A stretch of DNA of 64,000 bases from Clostridium_AD estertheticum_D (GCF_018861295.1 NZ_JAHLDM010000001.1:310001-374000), one strand, 5' to 3'; counted from the first letter of the stretch, positions 50,086 through 59,118 are shown. Notes: generated by a model from the sequence alone, not told the origin. Translations and numbers: made by a program.

Positions 50086-50859
50086 TTGAAATACTCAGTC
50101 GAGAAGACATATGAGAATGTTTTAATAAGTGAGGGTGTGTATAAGCTTTCTATAAAAGGAAAATTTAACATTAAACCAGGACAATTTTTTATGTTAAAAA
50201 CGGGTCAACTTGAGCCACTATTACCAAGACCTATAAGTGTATATGATGTAGATGATGAAAAAATAAGCTTTTTATATCAAATAGTAGGGCAAGGAACAGA
50301 ACATCTTAGTAAACTTTGCGAAAATGATGAACTTCAGATAATGGGACCACTCGGAAATGGATTTGAGGTAGATAAGATTAAAGGTAAAATTGCTGTTGTA
50401 TCTGGTGGAATTGGTATAGCACCGCTTGTTTATTTGATCAAAAAGCTTACTGGTTGTGAAATAGATTTGTATTCTGGGTTTAAAACTGTGGATTATTCTG
50501 TGGATTCTGTGGAAAAATATGTAAATAAAATAAACTTATCCACAGAAAGCGGTAAAATTGGTCATAAAGGATACATAACAGACATACTAAATCCAAAAGA
50601 TTATAAAACTGTTATTTGTTGTGGACCGGAAATTATGATGAGAAAAGTTATAACTATGTGTAATGATGCATTCGTGCCAGTATATGTGTCTATGGAAAAT
50701 CATATGGCCTGTGGAATAGGTGCATGTCTTGTTTGCACTTGTAAAACCAAGGGTGGCAATAAGAGGACATGTAAAGATGGCCCGGTGTTTAACGGAAAGG
50801 ATTTGATCTTTAACAACATTTCACAGGTTGTTAAGACAGCGACCAAGGAGATGATTTAA
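50086..50859 (+). CDS. pyrK: Dihydroorotate dehydrogenase electron-transfer subunit
   Basis: 257 aa: FAD site 'LLPRPISVYDVD', NAD site 'GGIGIAPLVYLIKKL', and the 2Fe-2S cysteines in 'CGIGACLVCTCKTKGGNKRTCKDGPVF'. It carries electrons from PyrD to NAD. TTG start 50086 with GGAGGGG. The final 15 residues after 'DGPVFNGKDLIF' extend beyond the usual end and are encoded by the sequence resembling the dispersed element (50837-50860). Confidence 0.94.
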   Translation: MKYSVEKTYENVLISEGVYKLSIKGKFNIKPGQFFMLKTGQLEPLLPRPISVYDVDDEKISFLYQIVGQGTEHLSKLCENDELQIMGPLGNGFEVDKIKGKIAVVSGGIGIAPLVYLIKKLTGCEIDLYSGFKTVDYSVDSVEKYVNKINLSTESGKIGHKGYITDILNPKDYKTVICCGPEIMMRKVITMCNDAFVPVYVSMENHMACGIGACLVCTCKTKGGNKRTCKDGPVFNGKDLIFNNISQVVKTATKEMI

Positions 50860-51755
50860 TGACTAAAGTAGAATTATGTGGAGTAGTTTTAAAAAATCCT
50901 GTTATAGCTGCATCTGGAACTTTTGGATTTGGTGAGGAATATAAAGATTATTACGATGTAGGAAGACTTGGTGGCATATCTGGCAAGGGTCTTACGCTAC
51001 ATAGTAAACAAGGAAATGATGGAATTAGAATTTATGAATCACGTGGTGGAATGTTAAATAGTGTAGGGCTTCAAAACCCAGGTATTGAGAAGTTTATAAC
51101 TAAAGAACTTCCATTGATGCTTAAGTACAATACAGCTATAATCGCAAATGTTGGTGGTAGTAGCGTTGAGGAATATATGGCTGCAATAGAAAGATTAAAC
51201 AACGAGGCCGTAGACATAATTGAGTTAAATATATCTTGTCCTAACGTATTATGTGGAGGCATGGCTTTTGGAATTAAATCAAAGGTAGCATATGATGTGG
51301 TACGTCAGGTTAAAAGTGTATGTAAAAAACCTCTTATGGTTAAGTTATCACCAAATGCAGAAGATATAGTAGATATGGCTTATAAATGCTGCGAAGCTGG
51401 AGCGGATGCATTATCTTTAGTGAATACTTTTAAAGGCATGGCCGTAGATATACATAGTCGAAAAGCAATATTTAATAACATATATGCAGGGGTATCAGGA
51501 CCAGCAATAAAACCAATGGCTCTTAGAATGGTGCATGAAGTATGCAAAGCCGTAAACGTGCCAGTTGTAGGCATGGGTGGTATATCCACATTCGAAGATG
51601 CTATAGAATTTATAATGGTTGGAGCAGAGGCAGTTGGAGTTGGAACTGCTAATTTTGTAAAACCTGATGTTTGTATAGATATAATAGAGGGAATTGAGAA
51701 GTATATGATAAAAGAAGGAATTAAGGATTTAAGCGAAATTAGAGGAATTATATAA
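50859..51755 (+). CDS. pyrD: Dihydroorotate dehydrogenase, NAD-type catalytic subunit
   Basis: A 298-aa class 1B enzyme: 'PVIAASGTFGFGEEYKDYYD', 'RGGMLNSVGLQNPG', active-site Cys in 'IELNISCPNVLCGG', and 'GVGTANFVKP'. It overlaps pyrK by 1 nt (TAATG); its SD AAGGAG is the one within the element-like sequence. It works with PyrK to oxidise dihydroorotate. Confidence 0.96.
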   Translation: MTKVELCGVVLKNPVIAASGTFGFGEEYKDYYDVGRLGGISGKGLTLHSKQGNDGIRIYESRGGMLNSVGLQNPGIEKFITKELPLMLKYNTAIIANVGGSSVEEYMAAIERLNNEAVDIIELNISCPNVLCGGMAFGIKSKVAYDVVRQVKSVCKKPLMVKLSPNAEDIVDMAYKCCEAGADALSLVNTFKGMAVDIHSRKAIFNNIYAGVSGPAIKPMALRMVHEVCKAVNVPVVGMGGISTFEDAIEFIMVGAEAVGVGTANFVKPDVCIDIIEGIEKYMIKEGIKDLSEIRGII

Positions 51756-51796
51756 GAAAGCTTAGGAGCCATGTACTTAAAATAGGAGGAGATTAT

Positions 51797-52363
51797 ATGA
51801 ATATAAATGTTTTAGATATATTAAAAGAATCAGGAGCACTACTTGAGGGACATTTTCTGTTATCATCAGGAAGACACAGTAATAGATATTGCCAATGTGC
51901 AAAACTTCTTCAATATCCAGATAAATCTGCAAAAGTACTTAGCATAGTAACTCAAAAGATTAAAGACATACCTTTTGATATAGTAGTAGGACCTGCAATG
52001 GGTGGAATAATAGTGGCTTATGAAGTAGGTAGACAAACTGGAAAACCTGCTATATTCACTGAAAGAGTAGATGGAAAGATGGAACTTAGACGTGGATTTG
52101 AAATTACTAAAGGACAAAAGGTTTTAATTACAGAGGATGTAGTGACTACTGGTAAATCTTCTTTAGAAACAATAGAAGTATTAAAAGGACTTGGAGCAGA
52201 AGTAGTTGGTATATGTTGCATAGTAGATAGAGGAAGTAGCACTATTGATTATCCTATATACAGTGCTATAAAGCTTGATATAGAAAGTTACGATCCAGTG
52301 AATTGCCCGCTTTGCAAAAGTGGATCACCATACATAAAACCTGGAAGCAGAAACATAAAATAA
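51797..52363 (+). CDS. pyrE: Orotate phosphoribosyltransferase
   Basis: 188 aa: PRPP-binding motif 'KVLITEDVVTTGKSSLETIEVL', 'LLSSGRHSNRYCQCAKLL' and 'GPAMGGIIVAYEVGRQTG'. It converts orotate and PRPP to OMP. SD AGGAGGAG before ATG 51797. Last gene of the operon; pyrAA/AB are not in this window. Confidence 0.95.
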   Translation: MNINVLDILKESGALLEGHFLLSSGRHSNRYCQCAKLLQYPDKSAKVLSIVTQKIKDIPFDIVVGPAMGGIIVAYEVGRQTGKPAIFTERVDGKMELRRGFEITKGQKVLITEDVVTTGKSSLETIEVLKGLGAEVVGICCIVDRGSSTIDYPIYSAIKLDIESYDPVNCPLCKSGSPYIKPGSRNIK

Positions 52364-52388
52364 AAGGGTATCCATTTTCTTCGCCAAT

Positions 52389-52588
52389 GCTATAACTAAA
52401 AGTATATATTGCTGTAATGCGCTCACGTTATCGTGTAATTCTAAAATTTATTTTATTTCCATTTGCTAAAAAATGCAAACTCACCGCGTTCAAACATGCA
52501 TTTTTCTTTACGCAATTGGAAATAAAATAAATTAAGAATCACTACGATTTGTTCGAACGCATTTTGCGCAATATATACTTTTGTTAGC
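52389..52588 (-). mobile_element. MITE-like foldback element, copy 2
   Basis: About 200 bp, reverse orientation to the copy at 30351-30548 and similar along its whole length. Ends: GCTATAACTAAAAGTATATATTGC and GCAATATATACTTTTGTTAGC. The inverted repeats extend outward here as TTCTTCGCCAAT / ATTGGCGAAGAA (to about 52376 and 52601). Nothing recognisable is encoded. The remaining 52602-52752 stretch holds no gene that I can support. Confidence 0.8.
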
Positions 52589-52752
52589 ATTGGCGAAGAA
52601 AAAGCTGATTGGCTCGCTGAAAGGGCGGAGAGTGTCTTTCGAAAAATATGTGCTGAGGTAAGCACGGATTTTTGAAAAATTCTCCATCCATAGTGAAGAT
52701 TGTTCCTAACGACCTTATTTTAGATAAATGGATATGTTTAGGCCTCAAGGGA

Positions 52753-53457
52753 TTACTTATATAAAAAAACTTTTAGGTTACCTTTCTTATCAAGGGTGCC
52801 AAGCAGAACGCTTTTTACCTCAGTTTGATATAGATTTTCTAAACTGGAAACAACCCAGCCTTCATCCCTATGAATTTGTATTAGCTCCTTGGAAATAATT
52901 TTACCTTCCTTAATAATCGTCCTTGGCAAATTAAAAGGTTCTGTTTCCATTTGGAAGGATGAAGGAGTAATCGGTTCATATTTTGGATGTAAAAAAACAG
53001 AAATTTTTCCATCAGCTTCCCAAATTGCTAATGCTACCTTTTTCACATCCTCTACTTTTTCTTCACGTAATTCTTCTAATAACACATCAATTGATATTCT
53101 TGCTTTTTTTAATCCTTTATAAAGGATTTCTCCGTCCTGAACAATTGTGATTGGCGAATTATCAATAAGTCTTCTTAAAGATGGAAATTTAAGAAGACTG
53201 AATATGCCACCAAGATATAGGAAAACTAATACAGTTGTTGTAATGAGGGATCCTTTTAACCCAAGATGTTCGTCAGACAACGGATGGGCAATTATATTTC
53301 CAATTACTAAAGTAATAACAAAATCAAGGAGTCTTAATTGGGAGATAGTACGCTGTCCTAAGAGTTTTGCTATAGTCAGCAAAAATAAAAAAGCAATAAT
53401 AGCACGAAGAATCCACTCAATGGTGGTAAGCGTTTCCTGGCTTTGTAAAAAACCCAT
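52753..53457 (-). CDS. DUF421 (YetF-like) membrane protein
   Basis: A 234-aa protein with three N-terminal helices ('WILRAIIAFLFLLTIAKLLGQRTISQLRLLDFVITLVIGNIIAHPL') and a cytosolic C-terminal DUF421 domain ('IVQDGEILYKGLKKARISIDVLLEELREE'). In Bacillus, YetF-type proteins affect spore or membrane properties; the biochemical role is unknown. SD AGGAGG before ATG 53457. Monocistronic. Confidence 0.9.
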   Translation of the reverse strand: MGFLQSQETLTTIEWILRAIIAFLFLLTIAKLLGQRTISQLRLLDFVITLVIGNIIAHPLSDEHLGLKGSLITTTVLVFLYLGGIFSLLKFPSLRRLIDNSPITIVQDGEILYKGLKKARISIDVLLEELREEKVEDVKKVALAIWEADGKISVFLHPKYEPITPSSFQMETEPFNLPRTIIKEGKIISKELIQIHRDEGWVVSSLENLYQTEVKSVLLGTLDKKGNLKVFLYK

Positions 53458-53548
53458 ATGAGATACCTCCTATATTAAAAAATTTAACATTAATGTTATT
53501 TTAACCAATATAAATGTTGCCATACTTCATCTTATTTCCAAACTATGT

Positions 53549-53590
53549 CATAAAAGAATTTACGTTATTCATAAAAGAATTTACGTTATT
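53549..53590. repeat. Two tandem 21-bp repeats
   Basis: CATAAAAGAATTTACGTTATT twice in tandem (53549-53569, 53570-53590), followed by a decayed third start (CATTAAAAAATT). It is in the 450-bp gene-free gap upstream of DUF421; at 53836-53871 GGTTCACAGA...TCTGTGAACC forms a 10-bp hairpin, possibly a terminator for ymaF. No gene is supported in the gap. Confidence 0.6.
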
Positions 53591-53907
53591 CATTAAAAAA
53601 TTGCATTAATTGATGGCATAAGAATTGATCTGTAGGTACTTGTAGTTGCCTTAACTATTTATTTATATTGTGTTTATATACCTGAAAATATGTATAATAT
53701 TAATAATAAGATAAAATCTATTTTTATATTACGGAAAATTTAAGGCAACATATAATTATAAATTATATAATTGTACGACAATTTGGATAGGAATTGGAAC
53801 AGTTGGTATTGTAGCTTTAGGAATAATTTTATAAGGTTCACAGACAAAGATTGTACATTATCTGTGAACCGGTATTAATTTGTTAATAAATTATGGGTAT
53901 ATAAAAA

Positions 53908-54261
53908 CTAGCCTATAGGGTTTTCTATTAGTGTTGCAAATACAAATTTGTGTTTGTGGTTAGCATCTTCAGATGTTTTACCTTTTACAAAGTGTACGTG
54001 TTTGCCATCACCAACAGGAATAGCAGGACCTGTAGTTTCTTCTATTTCGTGAAAGTGAGCAACAAAGAAGTCAGTGTTAGTTTCTAACTTGTGGACATGA
54101 CTATCACCTTTTTCTATAGCTTCACCTGTAACTCCTGCAAATCTGTGATTATGAGGTACTACGTTTGCTTCTGGTAGTTTGGTACTACCTAAAAACTCAT
54201 GGACATGTCTTTGCATTTTATTACAACATTCATTGGAATTAGATTCGTGACATTTACTCAA
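53908..54261 (-). CDS. YmaF-family protein
   Basis: About 117 aa, rich in His and Glu: repeated 'HVHEFLGST', 'HNHRFAGVTGEAI', 'SHVHKLETNTDFFVAHFHEIEETTGPAIPVGDGKHVH' and 'NHKHKFVFATLI'. This is the YmaF family (YmaF of B. subtilis), with a regular HxH pattern that could bind metal; function unknown. Start TTG 54261 is 8 nt from AAAAGGAG; the longer frame to 54288 contains the SD itself. N-terminal 'CHESNSNECC' adds cysteines. Confidence 0.82.
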   Translation of the reverse strand: MSKCHESNSNECCNKMQRHVHEFLGSTKLPEANVVPHNHRFAGVTGEAIEKGDSHVHKLETNTDFFVAHFHEIEETTGPAIPVGDGKHVHFVKGKTSEDANHKHKFVFATLIENPIG

Positions 54262-54398
54262 TTTAAAGTCTCCTTTTAAATTTATCAATATATACTATGC
54301 ACCTATTGGACAAGCGTTACAGAATTAAGAGCCTGGCGATTCCGGTTACCAATTCAGTCCTAGACTTACTGATGAAACGCTTTTACCATAAATAAAAA

Positions 54399-54441
54399 CA
54401 AGTACTCTGTTACTAATTCAGAGGTTACTTGTTTTTATTAA
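54399..54441 (+). terminator. Orphan hairpin terminator
   Basis: AAAAACAAGTA-A/C-CTCTG-TTACTAATT-CAGAG-GTTACTTGTTTTTATT; there is no intact gene directly upstream on the plus strand. Confidence 0.6.
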
Positions 54442-54471
54442 AAAGAGAGAGAGTAGAATATGGAGAGCTAG

Positions 54472-54572
54472 CAATAGGTGGCGTTATGATTATAAAGAGT
54501 CTGGCGAATTAGGACTTAGAGATACTAGAAAATTTAGTAGTGGACGTTCGCTTAAACGTGAACTAAGCTTCG
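54472..54572 (+). pseudogene. IS3-family OrfA transposase relic
   Basis: 'RYDYKESGELGLRDTRKFSSGRSLKREL' resembles the middle of IS3-type OrfA (…TGELGLRDTRGKSSGRPRKREL…). Only about 30 codons remain, without start, OrfB or inverted repeats. Together with the orphan terminator it fills the 54262-54678 gap. Confidence 0.5.
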
Positions 54573-54678
54573 AAATACTTACACCTCCAATTAATGAAAG
54601 AATAATTTTAATGAAAATTATTCAATTCTTCTGTTCTTATAATCATATAATAATGATTTACACTTTCTACGGTCTTCG

Positions 54679-55242
54679 TCAAGACCTTCTCCTGCATCTA
54701 TATACAACATACCATTTTTCAAATATACTTTGTTTATTTAATTGCAGTTGACTTGATGTCAACTGCATCAGCAATTCCTCAATTGCTGATATGCTTGCCA
54801 CAGCACAAAGGATATACAGCAACACAGTTGTATGAACATAGGGAAGCAATATTGGAAATATGAATAAAACAATGCCAGTGATTTTATTCCCGTAAGTGTG
54901 AAGACTTGCAAATGTTTTGTATTTTTTCATGGCTACAAACATTGATGCTAGTCTTATAATTGCAATTGAAATAATCCAAATTATGATTTCAGTTGAAGGA
55001 TTTACAATTGGATACAGTATAAATAATAATACAAATGCCATTACCATGTCAGCTATGGAATCAATCTTTGCACCAAGTGTGCTTATTGTTTTTGTTTTTC
55101 TTGCGATAAATCCATCCATAAAATCACTAAATCCACAAATAATATATATTACATAAAAGGCTATGCTTAATGGCTTAATAAAAATCAAAATCAGAGAAAA
55201 AAATATTCTACTAAAAGATATACAATTTGGTATTGTTTTTAT
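54679..55242 (-). pseudogene. CDP-alcohol phosphatidyltransferase, frameshifted
   Basis: The main frame (55188 to 54679) has the diagnostic motif 'DFMDGFIARKTKTISTLGAKIDSIAD' (DGxxAR-x8-GxxxDxxxD) and four helices, but lacks the start of the family. The missing start is found in another frame: 'IKTIPNCISFSRIFF' (55242-55200), which joins the main frame if one T is restored in the T-run near 55201. The codon at the expected start is ATA, not ATG, after AGGTGATGAA. Two lesions suggest an inactive gene rather than a read error alone. The family makes phospholipid headgroups. Confidence 0.7.
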
Positions 55243-55509
55243 TTCATCACCTACTTCAGTATAATTTTGAAGGTTTTCTATTTATATACCCAACAATTTA
55301 CTATCGTGTTCATATTTAATTATACAAGATAGTAATGTTATTATTCAAATTTAACATGATTAAATATAAATTATTTCGTTAAGCTTAAAAGTGCCTGATA
55401 ATATACAATAAAATTATATGAATGTTTTTAGAAGTTGAATAATATATTGCCTATGTTATACTTAATAAGTGAAATTTATTAAAGTTTTACAAATATGAGG
55501 TGAATAAAT

Positions 55510-56415
55510 ATGATATATCCACAGGAAAATAAGTATGATCAAGAATTATCTGGGAATAACAAAGAGTCATTATCTTCTATTGACACGAGTATTGATAATC
55601 TGAGAGTTGACTGTAAAAAATGTTTTGGATTGTGCTGCGTTGCATTGTACTTTTCGGCGTCTGAAGGTTTTCCAATCGACAAAGATGCTGGTAGGCCTTG
55701 CATAAATCTACAATCGGACTTTAATTGCTCTGTTCACAAAAATTTAAGGGATAAGGGTCTTAAAGGTTGTACTGCGTATGATTGTTTTGGCGCAGGTCAA
55801 AAGGTAGCTCAAGTTACATATAGTGGACACGATTGGAGGCTGGTCCCAGAATCTGCAAAACAAATGTTTGAGGTGTTTCTAATAATGAGGCAACTTCATG
55901 AAATGTTATGGTATCTGACAGAAGCAAGTGAATTACAGGTGGCTCATTCTGTAAAAGATAAGCTCAGTTCTATAATAAATGAGAGTATACGTCTTACTCA
56001 TCTAAGTCCAGATTCTCTTATAGGACTGGATGTAGAATCACATAGGGACAATGTTAACATTCTACTCCTTAAAACTAGCGAACTTGTTCGCGCTAAAGCA
56101 TGTAGGGGACAGAAGAACCCTTCAAAGCATCAGAAAACAAAGTCTAGAGGGGCAGATCTTATTGGCGCGGACCTTAGAAAAACTAATCTAAGGGGTGCAA
56201 ACTTAAGAGGAGCATGTCTTATTGCAGCAAATCTTAGAGAGGTCGATCTGAGTGGAGCTGATCTTATTGGGGCTGATTTAAGAGATACCGATATCAGGGG
56301 AGCTAATCTTACGGACAGTATATTTCTTACTCAATCCCAAATCAACACAGCTAAGGGAGATTCGAATACAAAGTTACCAATATTACTAACTCGTCCAATG
56401 TATTGGTCGAAATAA
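55510..56415 (+). CDS. YkgJ-type Cys-cluster and pentapeptide-repeat protein
   Basis: 301 aa. The N-terminal half carries cysteines in 'VDCKKCFGLCCVALYF', 'GRPCINLQSDFNCSVHKNL' and 'GLKGCTAYDCFGAGQ', a YkgJ/CxxCxxxC-like zinc or Fe-S motif. After a helical linker, about residues 215-275 form a pentapeptide-repeat coil (A(D/N)LxG repeated: 'RGADLIGADLRKTNLRGANL'). No signal peptide. SD GAGGTG before ATG 55510. The pairing of these two parts is seen in some Firmicute and actinobacterial proteins; function unknown. Confidence 0.85.
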   Translation: MIYPQENKYDQELSGNNKESLSSIDTSIDNLRVDCKKCFGLCCVALYFSASEGFPIDKDAGRPCINLQSDFNCSVHKNLRDKGLKGCTAYDCFGAGQKVAQVTYSGHDWRLVPESAKQMFEVFLIMRQLHEMLWYLTEASELQVAHSVKDKLSSIINESIRLTHLSPDSLIGLDVESHRDNVNILLLKTSELVRAKACRGQKNPSKHQKTKSRGADLIGADLRKTNLRGANLRGACLIAANLREVDLSGADLIGADLRDTDIRGANLTDSIFLTQSQINTAKGDSNTKLPILLTRPMYWSK

Positions 56416-56475
56416 TTAACTATGTAACATGCTCATTTCACTCATGACAAAGTATAACACCTAACTGTATTAATA

Positions 56476-57381
56476 TTATGAAAACAATAATATTAATACA
56501 GTTATTATAATAACTGAAAGAAGTATAGATACAGAATTAATACATGCAGATAACTCTGTATTACCTCCTAATTTTTGTGTATAAACAGTTGCTAGACTTG
56601 TAATTGGTGAAAATAGTAAAATAACAATTGTTTGTCGCATTTCTAAAGAAATTGGAGACATAAAGAAAATAAACAATGCTAATAATCCACAAATACTATA
56701 ACGTACTATTATATGCTTCCATATTAAAGAGAGAATTTTTTTATTAAAATGTACTTCAATGGCTATCCCGATCATAAGCATAGATAAAAACGTATTTGCT
56801 GATCCTATGGTTTGTGTAAATATGATTAAGTTTGATGGAATAATTATATTGCAGATAGATAATACTATCATAAGCATGTAAGTACACACGGGTACTGAGG
56901 ATATCACTTTCTTAAATACAATTTTATAATCAAATTTATTCGATGAGTCTTGTATTGCTGAAGCAAATCCATATGTCATGCCTAAACACATAATGGAATT
57001 TCCTGCATCAAACATACAAGTTGCAAGTACACTGGTCGAAGAAAAAACACCGCTTACAAATGGTAAAGTAAAGTTGCCGATATTAAATCCTGATAAGTTC
57101 AGCATAGAAAAGCTTTTATCTGTTTTGTTTTTTCTCATAAAATATCCCGCTATCACTAGAAAAATATTAAAACCAAATCCAATGATAATAATAAACAGCA
57201 TTTCAAAACTTAGTTTTGTTCCATTTAAATTTGAAATAATTGCACATGGTAATGTTAATCTTAAGACAATACTGGAAATTACTTCAAAATCTTGTTTTTT
57301 TAATATGTTTATCTTCTTAAATATATATCCAATTAGTATAATTGCCATTAATGTTAGTGCTTTTGCTATTATAAGATTCAT
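56476..57381 (-). CDS. AEC-family transporter
   Basis: 301 aa with about 10 helices of the auxin efflux carrier/malate permease type ('IVLRLTLPCAIISNLNGTKL', 'LSGFNIGNFTLPFVSGVF'). It probably exports or exchanges an organic anion; the substrate is unknown. ATG 57381 fits the family start with SD AAAGGTTG; the frame upstream to 57426 reads into the terminator. It follows the SDR gene after a hairpin. Confidence 0.88.
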   Translation of the reverse strand: MNLIIAKALTLMAIILIGYIFKKINILKKQDFEVISSIVLRLTLPCAIISNLNGTKLSFEMLFIIIIGFGFNIFLVIAGYFMRKNKTDKSFSMLNLSGFNIGNFTLPFVSGVFSSTSVLATCMFDAGNSIMCLGMTYGFASAIQDSSNKFDYKIVFKKVISSVPVCTYMLMIVLSICNIIIPSNLIIFTQTIGSANTFLSMLMIGIAIEVHFNKKILSLIWKHIIVRYSICGLLALFIFFMSPISLEMRQTIVILLFSPITSLATVYTQKLGGNTELSACINSVSILLSVIIITVLILLFS

Positions 57382-57412
57382 ATTTATCAACCTTTCTTTT
57401 ATAAATAAAAAA

Positions 57413-57464
57413 CAATGAAAAGACATTATATACGCTTATATAAAGGCATACAATGTCTTTTCAT
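57413..57464. terminator. Long hairpin terminator
   Basis: AATGAAAAGACATT and AATGTCTTTTCATT, a perfect 14-bp stem, between the SDR gene and the AEC gene (both leftward). Confidence 0.85.
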
Positions 57465-57477
57465 TTTGTTATTTATA

Positions 57478-58251
57478 TTACTTTCCTAGATATCCTCCAT
57501 CTACTGGAATAATTGCACCTGTAATATAAGAAGATGCTTCACTAGAAAGAAATACAGATAATCCTTTAAGATCCTCCGCTTGACCCCAGCGATGTTTTGG
57601 AATTCTTCCGGTAATCTCTTCATATTGTTTTGGATTTTTTTCTTTCATATCTGCCGTTAATTTTGTTACCATATATCCTGGGGCAATTGCATTTACATTT
57701 ACTCCTTTTGATGACCATTCATTGGAAAGTGCTTTAGTTAATTGTGCAATTCCACCTTTACTTGCTGCATATGCAGGTATCATTTCACTCCCGAAAAATG
57801 AGGTCATAGAAGCGATATTAATAATTCTTCCTGAACTTTGTTTTAACATTGTTTTTCCAGCTAATTGACACATAATAAATACAGAACGAAGATTAATACT
57901 CATAACCTCATCCCATTCCTCAATGGGGAAATCTTCTGCTCTGTGTCTTCTTTGAATACCGGCTGCTGTTACTAGAATATCCAAGTCACCATTCAGTACT
58001 GCTAAGCAATCATCAAATGCTCGATAATTATCTTGTGTGTTTCTTAAATCTGCTTTTACACCATGGCATTTATAACCTTGTTCAACAAAAGCTGCTGCTG
58101 TCGACTTTGCTTTATCAGAAGAACCAATAATTGCTACTTCACAACCAGCTTCTAATAATCCTTCTGCCATTCCATAACCAAGACCTTTAGTACCACCCGT
58201 TACAATAGCTTTTTTTCCTTTTAAACTAAACTTTTCTAAAAAATCTTCCAT
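57478..58251 (-). CDS. SDR-family NAD(P)-dependent oxidoreductase (KduD-like)
   Basis: A 257-aa classical SDR: 'VTGGTKGLGYGMAEGLL' cofactor motif, 'VTAAGIQRRHRAEDFPIEEWDEVMSINLRSVF', active-site Ser in 'INIASMTSFFG' and YxxxK in 'PAYAASKGGIAQL'. 'GIQRRHRAEDF' is typical of 2-deoxy-D-gluconate/2-keto-3-deoxygluconate-type dehydrogenases. ATG 58251 follows AAGGAG. It lies 36 bp after the nitroreductase gene in one leftward operon. Confidence 0.9.
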   Translation of the reverse strand: MEDFLEKFSLKGKKAIVTGGTKGLGYGMAEGLLEAGCEVAIIGSSDKAKSTAAAFVEQGYKCHGVKADLRNTQDNYRAFDDCLAVLNGDLDILVTAAGIQRRHRAEDFPIEEWDEVMSINLRSVFIMCQLAGKTMLKQSSGRIINIASMTSFFGSEMIPAYAASKGGIAQLTKALSNEWSSKGVNVNAIAPGYMVTKLTADMKEKNPKQYEEITGRIPKHRWGQAEDLKGLSVFLSSEASSYITGAIIPVDGGYLGK

Positions 58252-58287
58252 TTTATCTCCTTTATAATTCATTTACAAATTCAAATA

Positions 58288-59097
58288 TTAGACATTGGAT
58301 TCATAAAAAGTAACTTGCAATGGATTTCTATCTACTAACCGTGGATAACTATATTTTGGATATCCAACCATAACGGCGCCTGTTATTTTTTTACCTTTAG
58401 GAATATTAAGTAATTTAAGCATAGGCGAATTATCTTTAAGTGCAATCTTTTCAAATACTCCAGCCCAGCACGAACCCAATCCAAGTGTTGGGGCATATAG
58501 TTCCATATATGCTAATGAAAAAATAGAATTTTCTCTTCCACGTGGAAAATCTACGTCAGCGGTTGCTAGAACAAGACAAGGTGACCCTCTCAAAATAGCA
58601 TCAATTCCTTCATTACGAAAGGATTTAATATAGCTATCATATATCTCACTTAATAATTTATCATGTTCAAATTCCTTAGCAATAAGTTCAACAGCTTTAT
58701 CAAGTATATTTCTATCATCTATGATCATATAAGATAGACCTTGTAGATTATGTCCAGTAGGAGCGAAATGTGCGATATTAACCAGATCCGTTAATTTTTC
58801 TCTTGGGACAGGAGTTTCTTTATAAGATCGAATTGCACGTCTTGAACGAAGAAAGTTTTCTGCTTCTTCAGGACTTAATTTTGGAAATTCTTTTGTACTT
58901 TTTTGATTGACTAATGGCGATTTTATATTATTAATAGCTTTTTTAGGACAAACAGCTACACAATGTCCACAGGCAATACATTTTTCGGAAATAGCTTCTG
59001 GACCATTTTCTCCAATTCTTAATATCTGTTCAGGACATTCATTTGCACAAATTCCACATTTGATACATTTCTCTTGATCTACAGTTATTAAATTCAT
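58288..59097 (-). CDS. Ferredoxin-nitroreductase fusion
   Basis: 269 aa. Residues 1-55 hold two 4Fe-4S motifs (CIKCGICANECPEQ, CIACGHCVAVCPKK); residues 75-265 are a nitroreductase-fold FMN domain ('RSRRAIRSYKETPVPREKL', 'HFAPTGHNLQGLSYMI', 'LGLGSCWAGVFEKI'). This clostridial type takes electrons from ferredoxin-like clusters to reduce nitro or other electrophilic compounds. SD AGGAGGAAT before ATG 59097. First gene of the operon with SDR; copy R3 of the dispersed element lies just upstream in the opposite orientation. Confidence 0.92.
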   Translation of the reverse strand: MNLITVDQEKCIKCGICANECPEQILRIGENGPEAISEKCIACGHCVAVCPKKAINNIKSPLVNQKSTKEFPKLSPEEAENFLRSRRAIRSYKETPVPREKLTDLVNIAHFAPTGHNLQGLSYMIIDDRNILDKAVELIAKEFEHDKLLSEIYDSYIKSFRNEGIDAILRGSPCLVLATADVDFPRGRENSIFSLAYMELYAPTLGLGSCWAGVFEKIALKDNSPMLKLLNIPKGKKITGAVMVGYPKYSYPRLVDRNPLQVTFYESNV

Positions 59098-59118
59098 TTT
59101 CTTATTCCTCCTAATAAT

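Noticed and set aside
53760..53834. Possible short membrane peptide ('WIGIGTVGIVALGIIL')
   Set aside because: Open frame is preceded by no ATG/GTG/TTG with an SD; coding is not supported.
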